64,000 bases of DNA from Chengkuizengella sediminis. GTDB lineage: Bacteria; Bacillota; Bacilli; Paenibacillales; KCTC-33759. Below, in pieces: positions 17,681 through 24,810 of the stretch (its first letter is position 1; each line of letters begins with the position of its first letter). The translations under genes and the position numbers were made by a program. Under the pieces are notes generated by a model. The model worked only from the letters and a program-made list of their open reading frames with translations, was not told where the DNA came from and did no database searches. Where the stretch lies: positions 124,001-188,000 of the forward strand of contig NZ_SIJC01000003.1 of the NCBI RefSeq assembly GCF_010078385.1. Direction: 5' to 3'.

Positions 17681-18172
17681 TTAATAAAATCCTATATTCT
17701 TTTTAAATAAATTTATTTGTCTAATAGGAACATCAATTGCAGTAATGAAACATGTTGAGATTATAAAAAATTGTGGTGGACAATCCTGATCTTTAGCTAA
17801 TACAATTCCTTCTCCTACTTTTAATATAATTGCATCGAGACCTACAATGTTTACATTTTGATTAATTTTAGAATTTAATAAACTAGTCATAGGATCTTCA
17901 ATACATGCACATTCTCCAATGTTCTTCTCTATTCGTTTTAATTGAATTTGAGGATCGAAATCCATTGATAAAGTTAAAATAGAATGAATCGCAAAATCTC
18001 CGTTATCAGTAAATAAAATAAAATTTTCTACACGTTCTACCTTTACTGGAACTTCAATTACCTGATTTCCAAATACTACAGCTACGTTTATGTTTTTTCC
18101 AATCAACTGCTTCAACACACATTCCATCGGACAAACGCAGCAATCACAGAGTGATTTGTCGAAATGTCCCAT
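17681..18172 (-). CDS. Cys-rich two-domain protein (DCCVCPM family), copy A
   Basis: 163 residues, family not recognised. It consists of two similar halves. Half 1 has the cluster CDCCVCPMECVLKQLIG and then a beta-rich stretch ending DFAIHSI. Half 2 has ECACIEDPMTSLL, VNIVGLDAIILKVGEGIVL and FFIISTCFITAI. The strand pattern resembles small beta-barrel domains such as DUF2642, which I infer only from spacing. AAGGAG precedes the ATG, and the preceding in-frame TTG is too close. The promoter is of the shared CATAnnnTA class. A spore-surface, disulfide-linked structural role is a hypothesis. Confidence 0.75.
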   Translation of the reverse strand: MGHFDKSLCDCCVCPMECVLKQLIGKNINVAVVFGNQVIEVPVKVERVENFILFTDNGDFAIHSILTLSMDFDPQIQLKRIEKNIGECACIEDPMTSLLNSKINQNVNIVGLDAIILKVGEGIVLAKDQDCPPQFFIISTCFITAIDVPIRQINLFKKNIGFY

Positions 18173-18202
18173 AAAATTCAACTCCTTTTATTTAAGTTAG
18201 TG

Positions 18203-18237
18203 TATTATATGAGTTTAATTGTCATTATGAATGGACG
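18203..18237 (-). promoter_or_regulatory. Shared promoter motif of copy A
   Basis: On the minus strand CGTCCATTCATAA, 13 nt, CATATAATA. The -10 fits CATAnnnTA and the spacing equals that of the other copies. GGACGTTTGTCC, an inverted repeat, overlaps the upstream box. Confidence 0.7.
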
Positions 18238-18295
18238 TTTGTCCCCTAGTACTGAAATTCCGCTAATCAACTATCATCTCTAAACATCCACTAGG

Positions 18296-18412
18296 TTTAT
18301 CTCCATAGAACAGATTAATGATCGCCTTGGGCATAAGGATGATAAAACGATAACTAAACTGAAAAAGAAAAAAGCTTCCCAAAAGTTCGAAGAACTAATG
18401 AGAAGCTTATAA
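18296..18412 (+). pseudogene. Integrase 3' scar 1
   Basis: Plus-strand reading gives ISIEQINDRLGHKDDKTI and then KLKKKKASQKFEELMRSL-stop, the C-terminal end of a tyrosine integrase. The catalytic Tyr segment is deleted here. Everything upstream of the QxRLGH motif is replaced by the Cys-rich gene's promoter region. Confidence 0.8.
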
Positions 18413-18434
18413 GATCTACATGTTTAATAAAATC

Positions 18435-18923
18435 CTATATTCTTTTAAATAAATTAACTTCCTCAATATCTGTTGGAACATCAATTGCAGTAATGAAACA
18501 AGTTGAAATTATAAAAAATAATGTCATTCCATCAATTTCTCCTTTAGCTAATACAATTCCTTCTCCTACTTTTAATATAATTGCATCGAGACCTACAATG
18601 TTTACATTTTGATTAATTTTAGAATTTAATAAACTAGTCATAGGATCTTCAATACATGCACATTCTCCAATATTCTTCTCTATTGGTTTTAATTGAATTT
18701 GAGGATCGAAATCCATTGATACAGCTATAATAGAATGAATCGCAAAATCTCCATTATCAGTAAATAAAATAAAATTTTCTACACGTTCTACCTTTACTGG
18801 AACTAAAATAACTTCACTTCCAAATAATACAGATACGTTTATATTTTTACCAATCAACTGCTTCAACACACATTCCATCGGGCAAACGCAGCAATCACAT
18901 AGGGATTTATCGAAATGTCCCAT
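18435..18923 (-). CDS. Cys-rich two-domain protein (DCCVCPM family), copy B
   Basis: 162 residues, tandem paralogue of copy A with the same cysteines. Changes cluster in the strand after LIGKNINV (SVLFGSEVILV against AVVFGNQVIEV), in the IAVSM segment and in the loop before FFIISTCFI. The conserved framework with variable patches suggests loops diverging after duplication or gene conversion. The start was chosen as for copy A, with AAGGAG 9 nt upstream. Function unknown. Confidence 0.75.
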   Translation of the reverse strand: MGHFDKSLCDCCVCPMECVLKQLIGKNINVSVLFGSEVILVPVKVERVENFILFTDNGDFAIHSIIAVSMDFDPQIQLKPIEKNIGECACIEDPMTSLLNSKINQNVNIVGLDAIILKVGEGIVLAKGEIDGMTLFFIISTCFITAIDVPTDIEEVNLFKRI

Positions 18924-18954
18924 AAAATTCAACTCCTTTTTATTTAAGTTAGTG

Positions 18955-18989
18955 TATTATATGAGTTTAATTGTCATTATGAATGGACG
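18955..18989 (-). promoter_or_regulatory. Shared promoter motif of copy B
   Basis: Same sequence as at copy A: CGTCCATTCATAA, 13 nt, CATATAATA on the minus strand. Confidence 0.7.
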
Positions 18990-19048
18990 TTTGTCCCCTA
19001 GTACTGAATTTCCGCTAATCAACTATAATCTCTATACAGCCAACTGGG

Positions 19049-19185
19049 TTTATCCGCATAGAACAGATTATGGATCGTCTTGGGCATAAGAATGATAAAA
19101 CGATAAAACACGTATACCTGCACTAACTAAACTGAAAAAGAAAAAAGCTTCCCAAAAGTTCGAAGAACTAATGAGAAGCTTTTAA
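19049..19185 (+). pseudogene. Integrase 3' scar 2
   Basis: Reads IRIEQIMDRLGHKNDKTIKHVYLH and then, after a stop and frame shift, KLKKKKASQKFEELMRSF-stop. The HVYLH piece holds the family's catalytic tyrosine. The scar ends 84 nt before the groEL-like attachment sequence, the same layout as the integrase fragment next to groEL. Confidence 0.8.
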
Positions 19186-19268
19186 ATTAAATCCTTATGT
19201 GACCCAAATGAGACCCTAAAGATCACATTTGAGGAAAAAACATTGATATTATAGGTTCATTGGGATGA

Positions 19269-19289
19269 TATTACATCATACCGCCCATT
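19269..19289. other. Candidate attachment site, copy of groEL 3' end
   Basis: 20 of 21 nt match 28165-28185, which spans the groEL stop codon and its last codons. Flanking DNA on the right is unrelated; on the left there is weak further similarity (ACRTTGAT). Together with an integrase 3' end about 80 nt to the left at both sites, this is best read as attL/attR of an element integrated at groEL. The rest of 19190-19524 shows no gene. Confidence 0.7.
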
Positions 19290-19524
19290 TTATAGTGCGA
19301 AAAATATAAACATATAAACATTAAAAACCTTATAAAATCAACGTTTGTGGATTTATCCAATACATAATTTTTAGCTGTTTCAAACCTTATCGGACACTAT
19401 TCGGACACCTTTTAAAAAGTTATTGTTAATTTAGGAAGAAATAAGTAAGTGTTTCAAATCACAGCTTATTAACTTAAAATAGTATTAAAAAATAAATTCA
19501 AATTATGTATAGGAGTAATTTCAA

Positions 19525-19863
19525 ATGACAGAGCAAACTAAAATTGAACTGATTAAAGAACTACTCATTAATGATAATGAAAACGAAACCGAACTATCAT
19601 TATATAAATGTATGAATTGTAACTGGTGCCTTGTTGGTAATTGTTTTCAAATTAATGGAGAAGAAGAGATTCATTCACCTAATTTTTGTCCTAAGTGTGG
19701 TACTAAAGTTAACGAGGTCATAACCAAGAAAAAGCAAACGTCCATCTATTTGGATGTAGATGTTGCGGAAAAATTTGATGAAGAAGCAAAAAAACATGGT
19801 AAAGGATTTAAGAGTGAATTAATCAATGCTTTATTGAGAAAAGAGTTAGAAAAGGAAGTGTAA
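19525..19863 (+). CDS. Zinc-ribbon plus ribbon-helix-helix protein
   Basis: 112 residues. The N-terminal part has cysteines in CMNCNWC and CPKCG, a likely zinc ribbon. The C-terminal part (QTSIYLDVDVAEKFDEEAKKHG..) looks like a ribbon-helix-helix DNA-binding domain. First of a two-gene unit, with the next gene 2 nt after its stop. Probably a regulator of the integrated element. I do not know the family. Confidence 0.7.
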   Translation: MTEQTKIELIKELLINDNENETELSLYKCMNCNWCLVGNCFQINGEEEIHSPNFCPKCGTKVNEVITKKKQTSIYLDVDVAEKFDEEAKKHGKGFKSELINALLRKELEKEV

Positions 19864-19865
19864 AA

Positions 19866-20102
19866 ATGCCCAATAAAAACCCTTTAAGCTTTGAAGACGT
19901 AGCAAACATTAATACTAATGAAAAACCTTCCGATAAAAATAAAGAAATTCGTAGCTATATGGCAATAATTGAAGCTATTGCAGTTGATTCAGATATGTAC
20001 GAAACTGATCCCGATTATGAGAAAAATGTAAAACTTAGAATAGAGGGAATTAAAAAGGCTATCCAAGAGATTGAAAATATTATATCGGATGAACTATCTT
20101 AG
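19866..20102 (+). CDS. Small acidic protein, unknown
   Basis: 78 residues, charged, no membrane segment and no cysteines. It is translationally close to the zinc-ribbon/RHH gene upstream. I recognise no family. A weak hairpin with a T-run follows about 60 nt later. Confidence 0.6.
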   Translation: MPNKNPLSFEDVANINTNEKPSDKNKEIRSYMAIIEAIAVDSDMYETDPDYEKNVKLRIEGIKKAIQEIENIISDELS

Positions 20103-20161
20103 GTATATTTTGTAGCTTAATAGATTATATTAATATTACCTTCTTTTTGTCATTGGAGATC

Positions 20162-20184
20162 GCCACCTTCAATGGCTTTTTTTT
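20162..20184 (+). terminator. Weak terminator-like hairpin
   Basis: GCCA-CCTTCAA-TGGC followed by TTTTTTTT, downstream of the two-gene unit. The stem is short. The stretch up to the next gene (20185-20386) has no gene I can support, although one frame reads ..GISSPVDTDKCGFYIPKTE.. for about 40 codons and may be a coding relic. Confidence 0.45.
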
Positions 20185-20386
20185 CGTTCATAATCTATAT
20201 AAAAAGGAGAATTTTTTACACCTCATCTCATCAATCGCACCATATGTTCGTGAATCCTCTTTTGTATGGACTAGTTCCTTAATGAAATCACCTAAATTTT
20301 ATTGGAAAACGTGCTGTACTCCTATCTTATGGTATATCATCACCTGTTGACACAGACAAATGCGGATTTTATATACCTAAGACAGA

Positions 20387-20421
20387 AGTCCACTCATTTA
20401 TGACATCCAGTGCATAAGATA
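20387..20421 (+). promoter_or_regulatory. Shared promoter motif of Cys-rich copy C
   Basis: AGTCCACTCATTT, 13 nt, CATAAGATA, then 34 nt to the start codon. It fits the consensus GTCCA-n-TCA and CATAnnnTA with identical spacing. Confidence 0.65.
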
Positions 20422-20455
20422 TCTCATCAAATAAAAGAAGAAGGAGTTGTTTAAC

Positions 20456-20950
20456 ATGGGTTTTTTTAATGATTCGATCTGTACATGTTGCGTTTGTCCA
20501 ATGCAATGTGTGTTGAAGCAGTTAATTGGTCAAGTCGTTGACATAGCGAATGATGATGAGAGATTTAATATTCAAATAGAGGAAGTCGAAAACTTTATTG
20601 TTTCTGGAATAAATTCAGACGGCAGAAGAATTCATAACCCTATTTGTCAAATAAATTCTGTTCAATTGTCGGGAATAGTTCCCTTAAATTTAAAACCGAT
20701 TCGAAAAAGTACAAAAGGAGAATGCGTTTGTTGTGAAGACCCTATAACGGATGTAGCCAATTTATTAAAAGGTCAGGAAGTAACAATAGAAACGTCCAAT
20801 CTAACTTTTGATGGTGTTATCAGTGATGTAGGTGAAGGCATTGTGAATATGCTTGGGGTTGATCCTGATTCGGGAGCAACAAATACAGTTGTTATATCTA
20901 GTTGTTTCATAGAAGCTATTTTAGAAGGAGCACCATCGCCATCGTCTTAA
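20456..20950 (+). CDS. Cys-rich two-domain protein (DCCVCPM family), copy C
   Basis: 164 residues. Half 1 carries CTCCVCPMQCVLKQLIG, half 2 GECVCCEDPITDVANLL and VISDVGEGIVNML..VISSCFIEAI. It is clearly related to copies A, B and D but more diverged. The ATG is preceded by AAGGAG; the upstream in-frame TTG overlaps that site and is rejected. Lies inside the groEL-proximal element, facing away from the par operon. Confidence 0.75.
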   Translation: MGFFNDSICTCCVCPMQCVLKQLIGQVVDIANDDERFNIQIEEVENFIVSGINSDGRRIHNPICQINSVQLSGIVPLNLKPIRKSTKGECVCCEDPITDVANLLKGQEVTIETSNLTFDGVISDVGEGIVNMLGVDPDSGATNTVVISSCFIEAILEGAPSPSS

Positions 20951-21163
20951 ATGATGGTGGCGTAGCAGCTGCTATAAATCAAGAATCGTACGAACAGGCT
21001 TAACTAAACGGAAATCAGGATAACCACTATAACCTTCAAAAAGAATTCTTATCCAAAGAGTTGGTATAAAAGTGAGCCAACCAAAAATAATGAATAATTC
21101 GTTTAGATTCAGTATAACTATCTGATTTAAGATTATATATAACAAACTTTTAAAAGTTATATG

Positions 21164-21194
21164 AAAAAAGGGCAGTGTGTTAACTGCCCTTTTA
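21164..21194 (-). terminator. Terminator of the right par operon
   Basis: Minus strand AAAAGGGCAGT-TAACAC-ACTGCCCTTTT followed by more T, directly after the last par-operon gene. Confidence 0.88.
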
Positions 21195-21197
21195 CCT

Positions 21198-21503
21198 CTA
21201 TTCATATTGTAATAATTCTCTAGCTTGTGCCCTTCCTCTCGATGTTCGATGGTCGTTTATGTAAGTTGGCTTCATGTTTTGTTTTTTAACTCTTGCCTGT
21301 TCATCATCGATGTGTAAGCTGCCACGTAAATACAGTTTTAACGCATCTTCAATTACGTCATCCTCTTTAATATGGTCCACTTCATCTACTTTAGCATTAT
21401 GTAATGCAACATATGTTGTTAAAACTTTCTCAATACGTTGATCCATCGTGACAGTAAAATAAACCTTATCGTCTTTACCGAACCACCAATCTAAAAGTCC
21501 CAT
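21198..21503 (-). CDS. Last gene of par operon, unknown
   Basis: 101 residues starting MGLLDWWFGKDD. The middle (VTMDQRIEKVLTTYVALHN..EDDVIEDALKLYL) has a ribbon-helix-helix-like pattern, and the C-terminus is basic (TSRGRAQARELLQYE). The start is 1 nt after the stop of the previous gene. A second DNA-binding or adaptor component of the segregation system is inferred. Confidence 0.65.
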   Translation of the reverse strand: MGLLDWWFGKDDKVYFTVTMDQRIEKVLTTYVALHNAKVDEVDHIKEDDVIEDALKLYLRGSLHIDDEQARVKKQNMKPTYINDHRTSRGRAQARELLQYE

Positions 21504-21504
21504 C

Positions 21505-21747
21505 TTAATAATTCCTCCCTTGTGAATGTATATAAGTAAAATGACCTTTCCTATTATCCCTTGGGTATTTATCTGCAATATAATTTAAAAACCCGTTTGA
21601 ACCTAAAGCGTAATCAATCGCTTCAGTGTAAAGTAAATTAAATGACATAGGATGCTTAAAACAAATGATCTCAGCTTCCGCATGAAGCTCTTGCTTTAAA
21701 CGTAGCTGAAACCTGTGTTTACGATCTAACCTTCTTCTTCCCTCCAT
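21505..21747 (-). CDS. Third gene of par operon, unknown
   Basis: 80 residues, complete copy of the gene truncated at the window start. Basic N-terminus (MEGRRRLDRKHRF), then a helical segment and an aromatic C-terminus. GAGGTG precedes the start. No recognised domain. Its conservation in both cassettes suggests it is part of the segregation module. Confidence 0.65.
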   Translation of the reverse strand: MEGRRRLDRKHRFQLRLKQELHAEAEIICFKHPMSFNLLYTEAIDYALGSNGFLNYIADKYPRDNRKGHFTYIHSQGRNY

Positions 21748-21829
21748 TTAACCAATCACCTCGATTTTCCCAAAGTTAAGTTCGATGTCATGACATCATA
21801 GTATCTAGTTTTGTACGGTAGGGGAGAGG

Positions 21830-22051
21830 TTAACCCAAAAGGTTAAGTATCTCCCCTTCATCCCTAGAACCATCCTCTCTTTTCACCTTCCGTGGTGTTG
21901 GTTGAGACTCTTTCCCTTCCATCCAATGAAAAAGCACCTCTTTAATGAAGGAAGAGCGATTGCTGCTCTGTTCATTCAACCAATTCAACATATTCATATG
22001 ATGTTTATTATTTGGATTAAAAGCGATTTGAACATTAATTTGCCCTTTCAT
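21830..22051 (-). CDS. ParR-like small DNA-binding protein, copy 2
   Basis: 73 residues, identical to the left copy except one Leu/Val change. It overlaps the end of the ParM-like gene by 17 nt. Same RHH-like features, same hairpin over the stop codon. Confidence 0.7.
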   Translation of the reverse strand: MKGQINVQIAFNPNNKHHMNMLNWLNEQSSNRSSFIKEVLFHWMEGKESQPTPRKVKREDGSRDEGEILNLLG

Positions 22052-22844
22052 ATGCTACACGCCCCATTTCATACATACCTAACGCATTAGCAAAATGATG
22101 ATTGTGATGGATCGTGATATTGCTGTTTGGATATTGTTCTTTCACATAGACATCCATTTCAGGTGCTTTTCCACCTATCAACATGATCCTTTCATCAAAA
22201 TCATTCCACTTCTTTTCTAATTTGAACTTAATACCCTGCATGATGGACCTGAAATCTGTATCAATTAAGCTCTCGAAGCCAAAATCAAAGGTATGACTTC
22301 GTTTATCAGTGAGTCTACGGTTACGGATCGCAATAGCGTGAATTGTAGATGAACCAAAATCAAGTATGTTTAAATCGTTGTGTATTGGCATTGAGTAGTA
22401 AGCTGCTATTCCTTCAGGTGCTACACCAACATTATGGATCGTGATTCTATAGTCTTTATGATTGACTTTGAAATGTTTGGTCCCTATCAGCATGTTTTTA
22501 AGTACTTCTCTTTCTTTTAACGTGTTAATGCCAAATGGATTCCCTACAACAATACTAAAATCCGTTCCTGGTATCCTGCTAAATGCTGCAAATAGATTGA
22601 TCAATGTAACCGTATTGGATTTGTGCCAATCAGGAGAGTTAAGATAATTCTGTCCTTCTCTTTCGGCTAGATCACCAACGAAAAATCTTTGGTTCTTGTA
22701 TTCAACTATTAGATTTTGGTTGTCTAGTGGAACATCACCCCTCAACTCTCTAAACGTTGATACACATGATAAATGACTTTGTGTGCCCCCTCTCCATTTT
22801 ATCTTTGTTCTAAACTTGCCAATATCTGCACCAACTGTAATCAT
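22035..22844 (-). CDS. ParM/StbA-like actin-type segregation ATPase, copy 2
   Basis: 269 residues with the same actin-fold nucleotide motifs as the left copy. The 9 substitutions are mostly conservative or surface-type (for example Met/Ile, Arg/Gln), and all phosphate-loop residues are unchanged, so both copies look functional. It heads a four-gene operon (ParM-like, ParR-like and two small proteins) that ends at a strong terminator. This suggests the element can persist as a plasmid. Confidence 0.85.
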   Translation of the reverse strand: MITVGADIGKFRTKIKWRGGTQSHLSCVSTFRELRGDVPLDNQNLIVEYKNQRFFVGDLAEREGQNYLNSPDWHKSNTVTLINLFAAFSRIPGTDFSIVVGNPFGINTLKEREVLKNMLIGTKHFKVNHKDYRITIHNVGVAPEGIAAYYSMPIHNDLNILDFGSSTIHAIAIRNRRLTDKRSHTFDFGFESLIDTDFRSIMQGIKFKLEKKWNDFDERIMLIGGKAPEMDVYVKEQYPNSNITIHHNHHFANALGMYEMGRVAYERAN

Positions 22845-22856
22845 TTCATCACTCCT

Positions 22857-22921
22857 TTAGATGTTATCTAGATATTATCTAGTACCTAAAATTGTTGATT
22901 AGATGTTATCTAGATATTATC
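22857..22921. promoter_or_regulatory. Two palindromic repeats, candidate operator or centromere
   Basis: Same paired 23-nt repeats with TATCTAGATA core, 42 bp apart, as at 1344-1408. Confidence 0.7.
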
Positions 22922-23041
22922 CGTCCCATTTGTTAAGAGTGTATTAGCTACGGCTTGTCCCTTATTCAAATTAATTTTCAAAATGTTTAATTAATTATAA
23001 ATTTGGACAGAATGATAATAAAAAGTGAGAGGAATGATAGA

Positions 23042-23266
23042 ATGTTTGGTTTGGGGAAGCCCCGAAGTAATTTTGGTAAATGGATTGATAGGAAAGGTTT
23101 AAAACAACAGTGGATTTCTAACAAAAGTGGTGTAAGTCACGGTACCATTAGTCAATTAGCTATAGATGATGATCGATCACCTACATACAGAAATTCTCAA
23201 AAAATAATAAAAGTCCTACGTGAAGTAGATCCTTCCGTTAGAGCTGATCAATTTTGGGATTTATGA
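23042..23266 (+). CDS. Cro/CI-type HTH regulator, diverged allele
   Basis: 74 residues beginning MFGLGKPRSNFGKW and ending RADQFWDL like the left copy, but the HTH (QQWISNKSGVSHGTISQLA) differs at most recognition-helix positions. The internal ATG is chosen because AGAGG precedes it; the longer frame starts in non-conserved sequence. Divergent from the ParM-like gene. Probable repressor or copy-control protein. Confidence 0.8.
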   Translation: MFGLGKPRSNFGKWIDRKGLKQQWISNKSGVSHGTISQLAIDDDRSPTYRNSQKIIKVLREVDPSVRADQFWDL

Positions 23267-23282
23267 AAGGAGAAATGAATAA

Positions 23283-23399
23283 ATGAAATGTTTATACTGT
23301 AAAAAGAAGCTTTATAAGAAACAAGACTTTTGCAATAATAAATGTAAAAAACTAAAAATAAAAAGAAACATGGAGCAATTAATATCTTTAAGCTGCTAG
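23283..23399 (+). CDS. Tiny zinc-finger-like protein
   Basis: 38 residues with CLYC and CNNKC, a possible four-cysteine zinc site (MKCLYCKKKLYKKQDFC), and a basic middle. AAAGGAG lies just upstream, and the gene follows the regulator by 16 nt, so they form an operon. It has no counterpart in the left element. Role unknown. Confidence 0.6.
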   Translation: MKCLYCKKKLYKKQDFCNNKCKKLKIKRNMEQLISLSC

Positions 23400-23493
23400 A
23401 TTGCAATAATTTGTAAAATATTAGGTGTTTGATATAATAGAACTGTTTAAAACTAATTTTTTATGGGCATGGTTTCATTTAAGGTGAAGCCAA

Positions 23494-23527
23494 AGAAAAA
23501 CCACCGACTTTTTAAGGTCAGTGGTTT
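23494..23527 (-). terminator. Terminator of the yolD unit
   Basis: Minus strand AAACCACTGAC-CTTAAAAA-GTCGGTGGTTT followed by TTCTTTG. The stem overlaps the final codons of the winged-helix gene. Confidence 0.65.
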
Positions 23528-23766
23528 CTTCTCATTTTAAAAGGAGAATCATAATCCCTAGTTGATATAATCTTTATATTCTGAGTATTTCCGTCCTTAC
23601 ATTCGATATACCTTCCTTTAACAAGTCCGTTTAATACAGATCTCACTGTTTTCTCGTCTTTTCCTGTTTTGATTTCCAGTTCTCGAATGGTTGGCATTCT
23701 TTTTTTTATTGAATGAGGGAAGTTATACAGAATACGTAATACTTTTCTTTCAAGGTCTGTTAGCAT
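23518..23766 (-). CDS. Small winged-helix DNA-binding protein
   Basis: 82 residues with a winged-helix pattern (MLTDLERKVLRILYNF..TIRELEIKTGKDEKTVRSVLNGLV), similar in style to the N-terminal domain of LexA-type regulators but with no protease domain. Its start overlaps the yolD stop. An orphan relic of it exists at 3640. Probably an element-encoded regulator. Confidence 0.7.
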   Translation of the reverse strand: MLTDLERKVLRILYNFPHSIKKRMPTIRELEIKTGKDEKTVRSVLNGLVKGRYIECKDGNTQNIKIISTRDYDSPFKMRRNH

Positions 23767-24107
23767 CAGGACACCCCTACTATATCACCAAACTTTATCC
23801 ACTCATATTCATGCTCATGCTCTAATTTAATTTGTTTTAATTGGGTATCGAATTTAGTCACTGTTCCAGTCTTAAACGCATTCTGACCAAAAGCCCTGAA
23901 CAACTCGACTGTGATTTGTGATTCACTCAACTTTGATTCAGATAATTGTTGAGATATAATATTGACTTCTTCTTCCACAAGTTCTGGCTTCGTTTTTCTA
24001 TTTCTTTCTTTTTGATAATAGTTCATGAGTTCTTTATGTTCAGGTAGTATCATGCGACTGGCTTCCCACATCATATTTGAACCAGGTGTTAGTTTATTTT
24101 CTTTCAT
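23766..24107 (-). CDS. YolD-like protein
   Basis: 113 residues with the YolD hallmark LTPGSNMMWEASRMILPEH near the N-terminus. YolD-like proteins are often paired with Y-family polymerases (UvrX) in phages and are SOS-regulated. No polymerase gene is present here. GAGGTG precedes the internal ATG chosen. A LexA-type box sits 18 nt upstream. Confidence 0.85.
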   Translation of the reverse strand: MKENKLTPGSNMMWEASRMILPEHKELMNYYQKERNRKTKPELVEEEVNIISQQLSESKLSESQITVELFRAFGQNAFKTGTVTKFDTQLKQIKLEHEHEYEWIKFGDIVGVS

Positions 24108-24124
24108 TTCAATCACCTCTTATT

Positions 24125-24138
24125 AGAACATTTGTTCT
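24125..24138. promoter_or_regulatory. LexA/SOS box upstream of yolD
   Basis: AGAACATTTGTTCT contains the palindrome GAAC-N4-GTTC of the Bacillus LexA box. It implies damage-inducible expression of yolD. Confidence 0.8.
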
Positions 24139-24195
24139 TATTATATAAGAGATACTGGAAAATATGCAAGAGCACATTTTTAGAGAATAGTTACA

Positions 24196-24230
24196 CGTCC
24201 AATCAAAACATCATTTGAACTCATACAATA
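24196..24230 (+). promoter_or_regulatory. Shared promoter motif of Cys-rich copy D
   Basis: CGTCCAATCAAAA, 13 nt, CATACAATA. The -10 fits the sigma-E consensus CATACAnT as well as CATAnnnTA. The start codon follows 27 nt later. Confidence 0.7.
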
Positions 24231-24256
24231 TTAAAAACTTATAAGGACGTGATCTC

Positions 24257-24790
24257 ATGGGGGCGTTTGATAAATCCATATGTGATTGCTGTGTCTGTCC
24301 GATGCAGTGTATTTTGGAGGACTTGATTGGAGTAGAAAATTTAAATATTGAAACACCAGTTAGTAATATTCCTACTATCATTACCGGTGTTAAAGATTTT
24401 ATTGTGTCAACAAATAATGGAGAATTTCCTATATGTCAAATTACTCATGTGTGTATTGAAGATCCATCAAATACTATAACTACGAGGATAATATCGGCTT
24501 TAAAACCTAAAAAAAATAGTAGAGGGAAATGCGCTTGCTGTGAAGACCCTATGACAAATTTACTAAAGTTTAAGATTGGGAATACTTTCAGAATTGAATT
24601 AATTGCTGCACAAGTATCATTTACAGATCAAATCTTAGGTGTAGGGGAAGGAGTTGTCGTGGGAGCTGCACCTCCCTTTTTAGACATTTTTCTTACATGT
24701 TCAATAACAAGGATTACTCCACTAACTCAACAAAAAATTAACGATCCATCCAGAACTTCTAAAAGAACTACTCCCCCACCAGCTACCTAA
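24257..24790 (+). CDS. Cys-rich two-domain protein (DCCVCPM family), copy D
   Basis: 177 residues. Half 1 has CDCCVCPMQCILEDLIG..DFIVSTNNGEFPICQIT, half 2 GKCACCEDPMTNLL..LGVGEGVVV..LTCSITRITP; a Thr/Pro-rich tail of about 20 residues is unique to this copy. The first half is the closest match to the part fused to the integrase at 4505. It is convergent with the phage lysis genes, a typical position for prophage cargo. Function unknown. Confidence 0.75.
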   Translation: MGAFDKSICDCCVCPMQCILEDLIGVENLNIETPVSNIPTIITGVKDFIVSTNNGEFPICQITHVCIEDPSNTITTRIISALKPKKNSRGKCACCEDPMTNLLKFKIGNTFRIELIAAQVSFTDQILGVGEGVVVGAAPPFLDIFLTCSITRITPLTQQKINDPSRTSKRTTPPPAT

Positions 24791-24810
24791 AGCCAGTGGG
24801 GATTATATCT

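Larger units (their letters stand above)
17677..18417. repeat. Tandem duplication, unit 1
   Basis: A unit of about 745 bp comprising a Cys-rich gene, its promoter and an integrase 3' scar, repeated immediately downstream at 18419-19190. Both start at a CATGTTTAATAAAATCC word. Coding differences are concentrated in a few patches (strand 1-2 region and near the C-terminus), while the promoter and middle are almost unchanged. Confidence 0.85.
18419..19190. repeat. Tandem duplication, unit 2
   Basis: Second unit of the duplication starting at 17677. The integrase scar is longer here (it keeps the HVYLH segment), so unit 1 probably suffered an extra 20-nt deletion after duplication. Confidence 0.85.
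21514..22950. repeat. Right copy of 1.44-kb par-cassette repeat
   Basis: Near-identical to 1-1437, about 20 kb away in direct orientation, with core chromosome genes between. Homologous recombination between the two would delete the intervening region, including tex, alr and four tRNA genes, so it should be selected against. Confidence 0.9.

Noticed and set aside
17681-18923. Naming the Cys-rich genes cotZ or cotY
   Set aside because: They are Cys-rich like CotY/CotZ, but the motifs and the two-domain layout do not match those proteins as I know them.
20147-20350. 67-codon plus frame after the 78-residue gene
   Set aside because: No ribosome site and odd composition. A different frame of the same stretch looks more like a coding relic, but neither can be supported.
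20972-21205. 77-codon minus frame overlapping the end of the right par operon
   Set aside because: It runs through the strong terminator at 21164-21194, has no ribosome site of its own and shows no family features; its ATG overlap is by chance.
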